DNA from: Methanosaeta sp. PtaU1.Bin060
GTDB taxonomy: Archaea > Halobacteriota > Methanosarcinia > Methanotrichales > Methanotrichaceae
Length of the DNA stretch: 64,000 bases
Assembly: GCA_002067365.1 (NCBI GenBank)
Contig: MVRK01000135.1
Location: 1-64,000, forward strand
Direction: 5' to 3'
Shown piece by piece: positions 16,684 through 30,700 of the stretch. Below the pieces are notes generated by a model. It had not been told where the DNA came from. It did not search any database and worked only from the letters and a program-made list of their open reading frames with translations. Each line of letters begins with the position of its first letter. Positions within the stretch are counted from its first letter, which is position 1. A program made the translations under genes and the position numbers.

Positions 16684-17586
16684 ATGTTCTCGGGCTTGGA
16701 AGAGTACGATCTGATCAACCATGAGCTTGCCAAGCTGGTGAAGGGTCTGCCCGAATCCGATCTTGGCGAAGTCATCTCCTACGTCCTCTCCTCGCCAGGA
16801 AAAAGGGTGAGGCCGATCATTCTGATCTTATCCGCGAGAGCATTCGGAGCGCCATCCTCTCAGGCCCTGAATGCTGCCCTGGCGATAGAGCTGGTCCACG
16901 CCGCCTCCCTTGTCCACGATGATATCCTCGACTGCGGAGTGGAGCGGCGTGGCTCTCCCTCTGCCATCGAGCGATTTGGAACGGAGGCTGCTCTGCTCGC
17001 AGGAGATTACCTCATCTCCAAATCGATAGAATTGATCTCCGTCTACTCAAGATCGGTGATCGGCAACTTTTCCAGGGCATGCATGAGCATGTCCGAGGGC
17101 GAGATGCTGGACCTCTCCAGAGGCTGCACTTTTAACGATTACTATCGGTGCATCTCCCAGAAGACCGCCTCGCTCTTCGCGGCCTCGGCTTCCATAGGCT
17201 GCCTTATTGCGCGTGCCCCTCAGGAGGACGTGACAAGGCTGGAGCAGTATGGCCTGAACCTGGGGCTTGCGTATCAGATCCTCGATGATCTTGAGGAGTT
17301 TTTGGGCATAGATCAGGGGAAGGTATCGAGGAAGACGTCCGTGATTCTCCAGAGATTCTCAGAAAATATGTGCGCAAAGGACAATTTGCAGGCAGATGAG
17401 AAGCATGCAGCACAGGCCGCTCTTCAGATGTGTGTGAAAGCCATCGAGGATCACTGCCTCATGGCGAAGAGCGCGCTGTCTGAATCTTCTGGCGAGACGG
17501 TCATGAAGTCCCGTCTGGAAGGCATCGTCGATGAGATGACGCATCGGGGGCTGGAGAGATGCAGATCGCAAAAAAGCCTCTGCTGA
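16684..17586 (+). CDS. polyprenyl (geranylgeranyl-type) diphosphate synthase
   Basis: This 300-aa trans-prenyltransferase elongates isoprenoid chains for archaeal lipids or quinone-type side chains. It shows SSPGKRVRPIILILSARAFG, the first Asp-rich motif DDILD (79-83) followed by the family's RRG in CGVERRGSP, GDYLISKSIELIS, and the QKTASLFAASASIG helix. The second Asp-rich motif is QILDDLEEF, with Glu in place of the third Asp; this is common and tolerated. Chain length cannot be fixed from sequence alone. The last 28 bases overlap the next gene (radical SAM), so the two are translationally linked. Confidence 0.9.
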   Translation: MFSGLEEYDLINHELAKLVKGLPESDLGEVISYVLSSPGKRVRPIILILSARAFGAPSSQALNAALAIELVHAASLVHDDILDCGVERRGSPSAIERFGTEAALLAGDYLISKSIELISVYSRSVIGNFSRACMSMSEGEMLDLSRGCTFNDYYRCISQKTASLFAASASIGCLIARAPQEDVTRLEQYGLNLGLAYQILDDLEEFLGIDQGKVSRKTSVILQRFSENMCAKDNLQADEKHAAQAALQMCVKAIEDHCLMAKSALSESSGETVMKSRLEGIVDEMTHRGLERCRSQKSLC

Positions 17587-18692
17587 GGATCGAGGCCTCA
17601 GCCGAGGGAAAGGGCGTCAGGCTTCGGCCAGAAGGCCCTCTTGCGCCTCTGGCAGGGCCGGTCATCGACAGGATCAATAATCTCTTTGCCGACGAGAAGC
17701 CCATCAGCCCAGGCCCCGACAGGTTCATCTTCTCCACCTGGATTCCGCCTGCACCGAGCCCCGCCTTCGACCGCATGCTCTCTGCCCAGGTGGGGGCCCT
17801 GACCCGCCGAAGGGTCCCTGATCAGTTCTCCATCGCCGTCACGAGAGCCTGCCCAAACAACTGCATTCACTGCAGCGCACCCGTGCGCCACGGAGAGATC
17901 CTGGATAGCGAGACCATCAGGAGGGCCATCGGCGAGGCGCTGAACATGGGCTCTTACCTGATCACCTTCGACGGGGGCGAGACCATGCTGAGAGAAGACC
18001 TGCCTGAGCTGGTATCCTCTGTCGATGAGAGCGCCATCGCCACAGCCTTCAGCAGCGGCTATCGTTTAACTCCTGACCTGGCCCGCAAGCTCAGGCAGGC
18101 CGGGCTCTATGCCGTCAGAATCAGCATCGACAGCCCCGTGGAGGCGGAGCACGACCGGGTACGCGGTCGCAAGGGAGCCTTCCAGGACGCCCTCTCCGGC
18201 GCTAGGGCTGCCCTGGATGCGGGACTGCTTGTGGATCTCTTCATGGTGACCTCCCCGCACAACATCGACCAACTGGAGGATGCATTTTCCCTGGCATGCG
18301 ACCTGGGGGCGCATGAGCTCTCCCTCTATGAGATCGTGGCAGTGGGCCGCTGGGCCTCCCATGAGGACGAGGTGCTTGACGCAGAGGATGTTCAGCGCCT
18401 GGAGCGCTTTCACAAGGAGAAGAACAGGGGCGAGGGACCGCGAGTCACTGCGCTTCCCTACTTGCTCGGCCCTGAGATGTTCGGCTGCTTCGCAGGGCGA
18501 CGCTGGATTCATGTGGATGCAGCAGGCGAGGCCCTTCCCTGCGCCTATATGCCCATCAGCTTCGGAAACATCAAAACGAAGAGCCTGCGGGATATCTGGA
18601 GGGATATGTCGAGGTACAAATGGTTCACAGGCCGATGCTCCTGCCAGATGAGAGATCCAAAGTTCAGAGAGGCGCACCGCCACATCCTCTGA
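17559..18692 (+). CDS. radical SAM/SPASM-like protein
   Basis: A 377-aa radical SAM enzyme. After a ~95-residue N-terminal extension comes the Fe-S cluster motif CPNNCIHCSA (C-x3-C-x2-C), then GGE (FDGGETMLREDLPELV), and SIDSPVEAEHDRVRG. A C-terminal segment resembles SPASM/twitch with several cysteines (FGCFAGRRWIHVDAAGE, PCAYMPISFGN, then GRCSCQMRDPKF). It is of the MoaA/PqqE/heme-D1 superfamily type; the substrate is unknown. The overlap with the prenyl synthase suggests a joint task, perhaps modification of an isoprenoid-related or peptide substrate (inference). The ATG has GGAGAG upstream inside the previous gene. Confidence 0.85.
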   Translation: MQIAKKPLLRIEASAEGKGVRLRPEGPLAPLAGPVIDRINNLFADEKPISPGPDRFIFSTWIPPAPSPAFDRMLSAQVGALTRRRVPDQFSIAVTRACPNNCIHCSAPVRHGEILDSETIRRAIGEALNMGSYLITFDGGETMLREDLPELVSSVDESAIATAFSSGYRLTPDLARKLRQAGLYAVRISIDSPVEAEHDRVRGRKGAFQDALSGARAALDAGLLVDLFMVTSPHNIDQLEDAFSLACDLGAHELSLYEIVAVGRWASHEDEVLDAEDVQRLERFHKEKNRGEGPRVTALPYLLGPEMFGCFAGRRWIHVDAAGEALPCAYMPISFGNIKTKSLRDIWRDMSRYKWFTGRCSCQMRDPKFREAHRHIL

Positions 18693-18734
18693 GCTCTCGA
18701 GGCTGAATCATTCAACATGATCGCATTTCCCAAA

Positions 18735-18745
18735 TTCTTATAAAC
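18735..18745 (+). promoter_or_regulatory. TATA box of trkH
   Basis: TTCTTATAAAC lies 26 bases before the trkH ATG, implying an almost leaderless transcript. Confidence 0.45.
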
Positions 18746-18770
18746 AACAGAGTCGATTCGGATAACGCCG

Positions 18771-20378
18771 ATGAATCTACGGATCATACTGAATACCCTG
18801 GGATTGCTCTTCATCCTTCTCGGGACGCTCATGCTCGTGCCGGGAATAGTCGCAGCGACCTATAGAGAGCCACTGGGCGTTGTTGCATTCGCCTTCTCTT
18901 CCCTGATCGCCATTTCTGCGGGCATCGTCATGGGTCGCTTCGGCATCAGAGGAGAGATGAGCCACAAGGACGCATTTGCCACAGTATCTCTGAGCTGGCT
19001 GCTGGCGGCGGTTCTAGGCGCTCTGCCCTACATTTTTCTGGGATTTGGTCCAGTGGATGCGATATTCGAATCCATGTCGGGATTCACCACAGCAGGCGCC
19101 ACATTGCTCACGCAGTACAATTCTCAGGGCTACTGGATACTGGATCCGGAGCAGGTCAGCGGAAGCATAGCCCATTCTTTCGTTGAAATGGTGGCCTATC
19201 ATCTTCAAAATTATCTGCATGATGGCACTCTCACATTTGATTTTGGGATAACCCTGGATACCAAGGAGCTCCTGTTTGCCAAGGGAACCTATTTCGGCCT
19301 TCTCTTCTGGAGATCTTTCTCCCAGCTTCTGGGCGGCCTTGGCATAATACTGCTATTCATAGCCGTCCTGCCCAACCTCGGAGTTGCGGGAAGAGAGCTC
19401 TACTCTGTCGAGGGCATGGGGCTTACCAAGGAGGCATTGACGCCGAGGGTCAGAGACACCGCCAAGGCCTTCTGGGGAATATACCTTGGCATGGTGGTGC
19501 TGGAAGCCTTGCTGCTGATTGTGGCGGGCCTGCCCATCTATGATGCCCTCTGCACATCCTTCTCGAGCATGGCTACAGGAGGTTTCTCTCCAAAAGCCTA
19601 CAGCATAGCGTCTTATAACAGCGTATTCATCGAGGCCATCGTCTGCATCTTTCTCCTCATGGGCGGAACGAACTTCATAATCTATTATCAGATCACCCTT
19701 AAGAGGGACATGACCAGGCTGATAAACGACGCAGAATTCAGGTTCTATATCTTCATAATGACAGTCTCGGTCCTGATCCTGATGATCTGGGGCAGGATTC
19801 CGGGAGAAATTCCGGCGCAGCTGAGGTCTGCCATCTTCCAGGTGGTCTCAACCATGACCACCACGGGATTTGTGAACAACTTCAATTACGATACATGGTC
19901 TCTGGTCGCCAAGTTCTCCTTGGTGCTATTGATGATCGTCGGAGGGTGTACAGGGTCCACAGGCGGTGGAATAAAGGTCGGACGCATCCTGATTATCCTG
20001 AAATACACATACAATGAGCTGATTCGCAGCCTCCACCCCAAGGCTGTGATGACCATGAGGATAGGGGACAGAATCGTGGGGGAATCCACTGTAAAGTCTG
20101 TTCTCCTCTTTGTCCAGCTCTACCTGTTGATCCTCTTATGCGCATCCCTCCTCTTTGCCATTACCGAGTCGGGGAATCCTCAGTTCAACGCCATATCGGC
20201 CATCTCAGCCGCGGCAAGCTGCATGGGTGTTGTGGGTCCCGGATTTGGGATTGTGGCTCTGGACTTCAGCGGTATCTCAGTCTATGGCCGTATTTTGGGC
20301 TTAAGTTGCATGTACATCGGCAGGCTGGAGATCCTTCCTGTCATACTGCTCCTCCTCCCGGAGACCTGGAGGAGATAA
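18771..20378 (+). CDS. trkH: TrkH-family potassium uptake protein
   Basis: This 535-aa polytopic membrane protein is a K+ channel-like subunit made of four M1-P-M2 repeats. P-loop/filter regions are visible: MSGFTTAGATLLTQ, FSSMATGGFSP, VSTMTTTGFVNN, and ASCMGVVGPGF. The glycine-rich CTGSTGGGIKVGRILIIL is typical of TrkH/KtrB. About ten hydrophobic helices are evident. An extra segment of about 50 residues sits between the first P-loop and the conserved LLFWRSFSQLLGGLGI helix; canonical TrkH has only a short loop there. TrkA/KtrA regulatory subunits are not adjacent. It is convergent with mscS, placing two osmotic-response genes together. Confidence 0.9.
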   Translation: MNLRIILNTLGLLFILLGTLMLVPGIVAATYREPLGVVAFAFSSLIAISAGIVMGRFGIRGEMSHKDAFATVSLSWLLAAVLGALPYIFLGFGPVDAIFESMSGFTTAGATLLTQYNSQGYWILDPEQVSGSIAHSFVEMVAYHLQNYLHDGTLTFDFGITLDTKELLFAKGTYFGLLFWRSFSQLLGGLGIILLFIAVLPNLGVAGRELYSVEGMGLTKEALTPRVRDTAKAFWGIYLGMVVLEALLLIVAGLPIYDALCTSFSSMATGGFSPKAYSIASYNSVFIEAIVCIFLLMGGTNFIIYYQITLKRDMTRLINDAEFRFYIFIMTVSVLILMIWGRIPGEIPAQLRSAIFQVVSTMTTTGFVNNFNYDTWSLVAKFSLVLLMIVGGCTGSTGGGIKVGRILIILKYTYNELIRSLHPKAVMTMRIGDRIVGESTVKSVLLFVQLYLLILLCASLLFAITESGNPQFNAISAISAAASCMGVVGPGFGIVALDFSGISVYGRILGLSCMYIGRLEILPVILLLLPETWRR

Positions 20379-20410
20379 GCCCGATCGGAAGACGGCACGC
20401 ATTGCTTCGT

Positions 20411-21286
20411 TTAGTTCATGGTGAATGGGCCTTCATCCCATTTGAATTCCATGATCTTCTCGCGCAGCTCCTTTTCCAGAACCAGCTGCACTTTGGGATA
20501 GGGTATCTCCACGCCGTTGGCGTCGAATTCTCTTTTTATCTGTAAGAGAAGGTCTCTTGTCATGCTGAATGCTGTTGACTGGTCTTTTGCCTGAGAAAGA
20601 ACCCTCAGCTTTATGCCCGAGTCCTCCAGATCCATGACCACTGCGCTTGGCAGTCCCTCAGCGGGCAGGCAATCCGGGTGCTTCGCGGCAATATCCGTCA
20701 TGATCTGCATCGCTTTGTCGATGTCCGATTCGTAGCTCACCTGGACGAAGACTGGGACGAGAACGCTCGTATCCTTCATGCTGTAGTTGATGATGACCTC
20801 GTTTTGCAGCACTGAGTTGGGCACCACAAGCCGCCGGTTGTCCCAGGTTCGCAAGATCGTGTGCATCAGCCTGATGTCCTCCACCTGGCAGAACTCATCG
20901 CGAAACATGAGGGAATCGCCCATGGAGAACGGCTGGGAGATGGAGGTGATGACGCCTGAGATTATATTGGAGAGGCTGGACTGAGCAGCCAGGCCGATCA
21001 CAATGGACGCGAATCCCGCCGCCACGAATACAGAGCCTATGACTCCCAGAAGCTCGGGAAAGAGGGTGAAGATCACTATCATCATGCAGATGAGAATCAC
21101 GCAGAGATCGATGAGCCTCCTCATTAGGGTCAGCATCGTCTCCAGCTTCGGCTGCCGCCTCACAATCTCCTGGAACGACTTGATAGCGATCTTGTTGACA
21201 ATATAGACGGCGAGAAGGGTGAGGGCGATGCCAATTAATAATCCGGCGAGGGACCAGAGGAGATCATTGTCGAGAGAAATATCCAT
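20411..21286 (-). CDS. MscS-family mechanosensitive channel
   Basis: This 291-aa small-conductance channel releases solutes on hypo-osmotic shock. It has three N-terminal helices (~10-31, ~57-76, ~83-110), the pore-lining TM3 GLAAQSSLSNIISGVITSIS with its Gly/Ala periodicity, then QPFSMGDSL and the beta domain (VEDIRLMHTILRTWDNRRLV, PNS). The C-terminal cytoplasmic vestibule domain follows (QVSYESDIDKAMQIMTDIAA). The length fits the short MscS class. It converges on trkH with 32 bases between the stops. Confidence 0.9.
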   Translation of the reverse strand: MDISLDNDLLWSLAGLLIGIALTLLAVYIVNKIAIKSFQEIVRRQPKLETMLTLMRRLIDLCVILICMMIVIFTLFPELLGVIGSVFVAAGFASIVIGLAAQSSLSNIISGVITSISQPFSMGDSLMFRDEFCQVEDIRLMHTILRTWDNRRLVVPNSVLQNEVIINYSMKDTSVLVPVFVQVSYESDIDKAMQIMTDIAAKHPDCLPAEGLPSAVVMDLEDSGIKLRVLSQAKDQSTAFSMTRDLLLQIKREFDANGVEIPYPKVQLVLEKELREKIMEFKWDEGPFTMN

Positions 21287-21539
21287 GTACTAAGATCACC
21301 TCTTTTCTCAGGATCCCAGGTCCAGAATCACCTATCAGCAAGCAGGCAGAATGATATAAAACCTTTTGCACAGGCTGCTTGTGTCGAATAATCAGAAATG
21401 TCAACATCCATCGAGATCCATCTCTCCTGTCAATCCTAATATGCCACGAAACACATCAATTTTGTGAATTATTCAACATAACGCAAGCTTTAGAAAATTT
21501 AATTATTTGAAAACGCTTATAACCAAGAGTGTTCTGATC

Positions 21540-24911
<3,372 letters not shown>

Positions 24912-25280
24912 CGGTGATATCATATGGTGATCGCCAGATATCTGGATAGAAGGCAAATGCAGTTTCGATGTCCCGGGCTTTCTTCTAGAGAGGATGCGGC
25001 CCTGATGATCACATCTCCTCGCAGAAAAGGAGATCCGGGCTGGGGGAGTACCCGGCCATGTGGACCCAAGACAATCCCGCGGGCCTGCTTGCTTTGGGAG
25101 GAGAATGTCATATCAGAATGTCATATCTGAGAAGGAGATGGAATGTATATGCAAAGGAGATGCTATTATGCGGATGAAGCCTATCCTTAAACTGATTGCA
25201 AGGCTTCAGGATGGAATGGAGGAGTGCAGGCCGAAGCTCTTCCTGATTCATCGAGCCCTCGGCGTGGGTGGGGTGGAGAT
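24912..25280. other. intergenic region between treS-mak and malQ
   Basis: 369 bases with only short frames of poor composition. It contains a perfect 13-bp tandem duplication (AGAATGTCATATC at 25102-25114 and again 25115-25127) and ends with the strong malQ ribosome site GGGTGGAGAT. The duplication could be an operator. No terminator is evident, so transcription from treS may read through. Confidence 0.4.
25102..25127. repeat. 13-bp perfect tandem duplication upstream of malQ
   Basis: AGAATGTCATATC occurs twice without a gap, about 155 bases before the malQ ATG. A paired direct repeat here could be a regulator binding site. Confidence 0.6.
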
Positions 25281-26867
25281 ATGAGGACGAGGGGGTGCGG
25301 CGTACTTTTGCACATAACTTCCCTCCCATCTCCTTTCGGCATAGGCGACCTTGGTGATTCTGCTTACTGCTTCGCCGATCTTCTGGCGGAGAGCAGACAG
25401 AGTTTCTGGCAGGTTCTTCCTCTGGGGCCGACGGACCCCATCTACGGCAACACGCCCTACGACAGCCGATCGGCTTTTGCAGGAAATCCGCTTCTCATCA
25501 GCCCGCAGATGCTTTTCAGGGACGGGCTTCTGACCAAAGAGGATCTGGATGGCCATCAGTCTTTTCCTGATGGGAGAATCGATTATCCTGCAGTCGCTAT
25601 GTACAAGGAGAATCTCCTGGAGAAAGCATATGCGTTCTTCAAAGCCGAGATAATCGAGGGAGCTAAACGATTTAATAAGAATTATGAAGACAATAAAAAC
25701 TCTGATTTCAGAGATGAGGCCGAAGCAGCTGGAGGATCTGAGAGACTCAAGAGCAGATGCTTCTATGATCGTTTCATTGAGGATAATGCGTTCTGGCTCG
25801 ACGACTTTGCGCTCTTCTCAGCAGCTAAGTCTCACTTTCACGGCCACATCTGGTCCAGATGGCCCGAAGAGCTGAGAGATCGCCATCATGATGCCCTGAT
25901 GAAGATGAAGAGCGACCTTTCAGATGAGATTGAGAAGCAGAAATTCGTGCAGTACGCATTCTTCAGGCAGTGGTCCCTTCTGAAGAGCTATTGCAACAGC
26001 CGTGGAATCAGCATCATCGGCGATATGCCCATCTACGTCAACTACGACAGCTCAGACGTCTGGACGATGCCGGAGATCTTCAAGCTGGACGAGGATAAGA
26101 GACCCCTGGCGGTCGCCGGTGTGCCCCCTGATTACTTTTCAGAGTCCGGCCAGCTGTGGGGCAATCCCATTTACCGGTGGGATTTGTTGAGAGAGGATGG
26201 ATATGCTTGGTGGCTTCGTCGCATCGGGCATAACCTGCAGCTCTTTGACATGCTTCGCATCGACCACTTCAGGGGCCTGGTGGCCTACTGGGAGGTGCAG
26301 GTGGGCAAAAAGACGGCTGTCGATGGAGAGTGGGTGAAGGTGCCGGATGACTTTTTCAATGCGCTTTTCAGGCATTTTCCGAGCATGCCTATGATCGCAG
26401 AGGATTTGGGTTTCATCACGCCAGATGTGCGGGAGGTCCTCAATAGGTTCGACCTTCCTGGAATGAAACTGCTGCTCTTTGCCTTCGGGGAAGGCATGCA
26501 GGCAAATCCCTATGCTCCTCACAATCACGTGAAAAACTGTGTGGTCTATACAGGAACTCATGACAACAACACGATTCGCGGATGGTTCGAAAAAGAGAGC
26601 ACAATCTACGACAGGCAGCGCCTCTTCTGTTACCTGGGAAGAGAGGTCTCATCAGAGCAGATCTCATGGGAGCTGGTACGTATGGCGATGATGTCTGTGG
26701 CTGATGTTGCCATCCTGCCAATGCAGGACATCCTCGGGCTGGGCGAAGAGGCCAGGATGAACAGGCCGGGGCAGATCGAAGGCAACTACCAGTGGCGGAT
26801 GCTTCCAGAGCAGATGAAGATGGACCAGCGGCTGAAGGAGCTAACAGAGATCTATGGCAGGGCTTGA
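25281..26867 (+). CDS. malQ: 4-alpha-glucanotransferase (amylomaltase, GH77)
   Basis: A ~528-aa enzyme that disproportionates alpha-1,4-glucans. N-terminal GVLLHITSLPSPFGIGDLGD, QSFWQVLPLGPTDPIYGNTP and YDSRSAFAGNPLLIS are diagnostic. The catalytic residues lie in MLRIDHFRGLVAYW (nucleophile Asp), MIAEDLGFITPDV (acid/base Glu) and YTGTHDNNTIRGWF (Asp). The C-terminal half includes LPMQDILGLGEEARMNRPGQ. The ATG start has a strong GGTGGAGAT upstream; an extension to 25224 is not needed. With treS-mak upstream it forms a maltose/trehalose/glycogen module. Confidence 0.95.
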   Translation: MRTRGCGVLLHITSLPSPFGIGDLGDSAYCFADLLAESRQSFWQVLPLGPTDPIYGNTPYDSRSAFAGNPLLISPQMLFRDGLLTKEDLDGHQSFPDGRIDYPAVAMYKENLLEKAYAFFKAEIIEGAKRFNKNYEDNKNSDFRDEAEAAGGSERLKSRCFYDRFIEDNAFWLDDFALFSAAKSHFHGHIWSRWPEELRDRHHDALMKMKSDLSDEIEKQKFVQYAFFRQWSLLKSYCNSRGISIIGDMPIYVNYDSSDVWTMPEIFKLDEDKRPLAVAGVPPDYFSESGQLWGNPIYRWDLLREDGYAWWLRRIGHNLQLFDMLRIDHFRGLVAYWEVQVGKKTAVDGEWVKVPDDFFNALFRHFPSMPMIAEDLGFITPDVREVLNRFDLPGMKLLLFAFGEGMQANPYAPHNHVKNCVVYTGTHDNNTIRGWFEKESTIYDRQRLFCYLGREVSSEQISWELVRMAMMSVADVAILPMQDILGLGEEARMNRPGQIEGNYQWRMLPEQMKMDQRLKELTEIYGRA

Positions 26868-26902
26868 TTATGAAGTGTGGAGATTGAAGCCAGACCACTG
26901 AA

Positions 26903-27502
26903 TCACGAAATCAAAGAGAACTTGACATAGGGAAAAATCTCCGGATTTTGCTTCGACTCCAGGGCGGCTGTCAGCGCCCTGGCGTTGGCATCCTCCAGGG
27001 AGAAGAGATTCTGCTTCACATCAAGGATTCGAGCCGCGGCTTCGAGGATTCGCGAATGCCACATGTTCTGCGTCTCCCTCTCCACTGCCAATCCTGATCC
27101 AAAGATCTTCCGGCAGATGGGCGAATTGCATCTGCATTCCTTGCTCCAGGGGAATGAGCTGAAAAAAAGGCCGTAATCGATGGTCATCTCCTCTCCTGGA
27201 TTTATGTCCTTGACTGCGATGTCGCAGTAGATGCCATCGACGAATAAGGACAGGATGCTGGAATCGCAGCTATGGTTGATGTTGTCCACTTTCATCAGCC
27301 TGTTTCCTGCCTCATCCTCCACCCCGTATTGATAAAATAAATTTTTTTCGTCATCTGAAAGGGATAGAAACCTCTCTTTAGAGATGAATGGTTCGTTCTC
27401 GCCGTAGAAATATACGATTGTACCTTTAGGAATAAATTCCCCGGCAAATACCCCATAGCCTTCAATCTTGCTCTCCTTTTTGAGAATATTGACTATATAC
27501 AT
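26903..27502 (-). CDS. SET-domain methyltransferase
   Basis: This 199-aa protein carries the SET lysine-methyltransferase core. It begins ILKKESKIEGYGVFAGEFIP (the SET N-terminal strands), then VDNINHSCDSS (the NHS motif that forms the SAM pocket), EEMTIDYGLFF (the catalytic Tyr strand) and a post-SET zinc-like ECRCNSPICRKIFG. SET proteins are best known for histone methylation in eukaryotes. In methanogens they are sporadic and may methylate chromatin proteins such as MC1 or other targets. The C-terminal ~55 residues form a helical tail. It converges on malQ, with 35 bases between the stops. Confidence 0.85.
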   Translation of the reverse strand: MYIVNILKKESKIEGYGVFAGEFIPKGTIVYFYGENEPFISKERFLSLSDDEKNLFYQYGVEDEAGNRLMKVDNINHSCDSSILSLFVDGIYCDIAVKDINPGEEMTIDYGLFFSSFPWSKECRCNSPICRKIFGSGLAVERETQNMWHSRILEAAARILDVKQNLFSLEDANARALTAALESKQNPEIFPYVKFSLIS

Positions 27503-27728
27503 TCTGGATTCTTTTTCTCACAAAGGTATAAAAAGCTTTATACAAGGAACAAGAATATTCGGCTATCGGTAGCAGCAGCAGGTATTGGGGATGAATCACT
27601 AAGCCCATGATAGAGCTCTCTGAGATCGGCTGGGCAAAGAAAGTCAGGGAAATAATTATGGAGATAAGTCGCCCCTGCGAAGATATCCTCGATAAGCCTC
27701 GAAGGAAGTGTGGAGCAAAGATGTGCGA

Positions 27729-30700
27729 ATGTCATCCTCAGTCCATATTGGAGGGTCATTGAGCAGATCGGGATCAATTTCTTCGGACGGCTCGGAGGGT
27801 GAAGCGCAGTCTTGCGGCGCACCTTCGGGCAGGTCCACGGGGGTGCGTCCTGCGGCTCCAGCTATATCCTTCTTTCATGCTGCCATCGTCGGAGCCCTAT
27901 CGGTCGCTTTTTTTGGAATAGGCATGTTCTTGCTGAGGGACGACCCCGAGGCGAATACAGCCTTCACAGATATAGCAACATTTCTGATCGACGCCCTGGT
28001 CACCCTGGCACTCTTTTATGCTGCCAGGAGATCTTATTCCGGTGAAAAGAGGGTCTTCTATGCCTGGCTGCTCCTGGCGATCTCCAGGCTAGCCTGGACA
28101 GTTGGAGACTTCCTCTGGGCCTACACCGAGGTGGTCCTTAAAGAGAGCCCTTATCCCTCGCCCTCTGACCTATTTTTTATAATAAGCTACCCATTATTTC
28201 TTGCCGGCGTTCTCCTCCTGCCCAATATAAAATTCACCACAAGCGAGCGGCTGAAGATGGCGCTCGATACGGGAATTGTCTTGATATCTGCAGCTCTTGT
28301 TTTCTGGAGCCTCATCATTGTGCCCACCATTGAGATGTTCATCGGGCTTGATTCACTCACATTGACGCTCTCTGTAGCCTATCCGGTTATGGATTTGATC
28401 TTGCTCTTTGCGGTTCTCGAACTGCTCTTCAGAAAGATTCCCGATTCCGGCAAAAACCCTCTAATGCTCCTGGCTATTGAAATCATGGTTTTAATAGTCA
28501 CAGATACAATATTCTTCCGGCAGACTGTGGATGGAACCTATGCAGCAGGCAATCTGGTAGATCTGGGCTGGCCTATCGGATATGTCATCTTGGGGCTTGC
28601 TGGAATATCTCAAGCCGATCTCGCCAGCAGGGGGCAGGCAAATCTAATCGAGAACTACCAGCATCGATATGGTCAGCTAACATGGCCCCTTTATCTTCCC
28701 TATCTCTCTGCTGGCTGTGCATTTGCTCTGCTGATCTGGAGCCATGATCACTATGTCGGTGTCTCCTTTGGGTCACTCTCCCTGGCAGTGGCTGCCATCA
28801 TCTGCATGGTGATTGTGAGGCAGGTTCTGGCTTTGAACGAAAACGCTGATCTTTATCATGAGGCACAGCGGGACCTCAGAGTGCGCGAGCAGGCCGAAAG
28901 GGAGATAGTGCGTCTGAACGAGGAGCTCGAGCGCCGCGTGATTCAGCGCACATCGCAGCTCGAGGCAGCCAACAGGGATCTGCATAGCGAGATCGTTGAG
29001 AGAACCCAGGCCGAGGCGGCCATGAAGGACTCCGAGCGTCGCCTTGCGGATATCATCAACTTCCTGCCGGACGCCACCTTCGTCGTAAATAAGGACGGCG
29101 AGGTGATCTTCTGGAACCGCGCCATTGAGAAGATGACTGGGATCAAGGCGGAGATGATGATGGGAAAGGGCGATCATGAGTATGCTCTGCCCTTTTACGG
29201 CGAGAGAAGGCCTATTCTGGTCGATCTGGTTCTCGAGGGCGATCCCGATGTCGAGAAGAGGTATGACGGCATAAAGAAGATGGAAGACGGGACGCTCATG
29301 GGCGAAACCTATGTCACCAATATGAAAAACGGAGCAGGTTACCTTCTTGGAAACGCAGCGGTTCTTTACGACTCAGAGGGGCGAGTATACGGCGCTATCG
29401 AGTCCATCAGCAACATAACTGAGCGCAAGCTTGCTGAAGAGAACATGAAGAGCGCCAAGAACAGGGCTGAGTCAGCCATGAGGGCAAAGTCGGAGTTCCT
29501 GGCAAACATGAGCCATGAGATTCGCACGCCAATGAATGCAGTCATAGGAATGGCGGGCCTTCTGCTGGAGTCGGATCTGAAGCCTGAGCAGCGCGATTAC
29601 CTGGAGACCATTCGCAACAGCGGCAATGCGCTCCTCGCCATCATCAATGATATCCTGGACTTCTCCAAGATCGATGGCGGCAAGATGGAGATCGAGGCAG
29701 AGCCATTCGATCTGCAAAGCTGCATCGAGGTCTCATTCGACCTATTAGCAGGCAGAGCCGCAGAGAAGGGCCTTGATCTGGCTTATCTCATCAATGAGGA
29801 TGTGCCAACTCACCTGTTGGGTGATGCGACCCGGCTGCGCCAGGTCCTCGTGAATCTTCTCGGGAATGCTGTGAAGTTCACAGAGAAGGGCGAGGTGGTC
29901 CTCTATGTGACAGCATCAGCAAAGGAAGACGAGAATGTCGAGATTCGTTTCTCTGTCAGAGATACTGGCATAGGCATAGCCGCTGAGAACATGGACAGGC
30001 TCTTCCAGTCCTTCAGCCAGGTTGACTCATCGACCACGAGAAATTATGGCGGGACTGGTCTAGGCCTCGCCATAAGCAAGCGCCTGGTCGAGCTTATGGG
30101 CGGGAGAATATGGGCTGAGAGCAGGCCGGGAATGGGCAGCACATTTCACTTCACCATCAGGGCGAAGGTGTCAAAGGCCAAGGAGACCTCAAAAGAGCCA
30201 TATCATCATCTGAGGGAAAAGAGCGTTCTCATCGTGGAAGGCAATGAAGCAGTCAGAAGCATGCTGATGACTGCGGCGGGATCCTGGGGGATGAGGGCTG
30301 CAGCCGCCTCCAGCATTGAGACGGCCATGGATATCCTGAAGGGCGAAGATTTCGATTTTGTGGTTATTGATATAGTCCAGCCGGATGAGGATGGCCTCGC
30401 CCTGGCAAGAGAGAGGATGCACGGCTTGAATCCCGAGGCGCGCATAGTGATGGTCAGCCACCTCGGCAAGGAGATCCTGCTCGACTCAAGCGTCTCCGGC
30501 AGGCTTAACAAGCCCATCCTGCCCCTTCAGCTTCGCAGGCTCCTGGCAGATCTCGTCTCGCCTGAGAAGAGCAGAGGGGATGGCGCTGTGGGCGACATCC
30601 CGGCGGCACAAGAGATGCTGGCCAGCACTCCGCACATCCTGCTCGCGGAGGATAATCCTGTGAACCAGAAGGTGGCACTCAGCATGCTCAAGCGCCTGGG

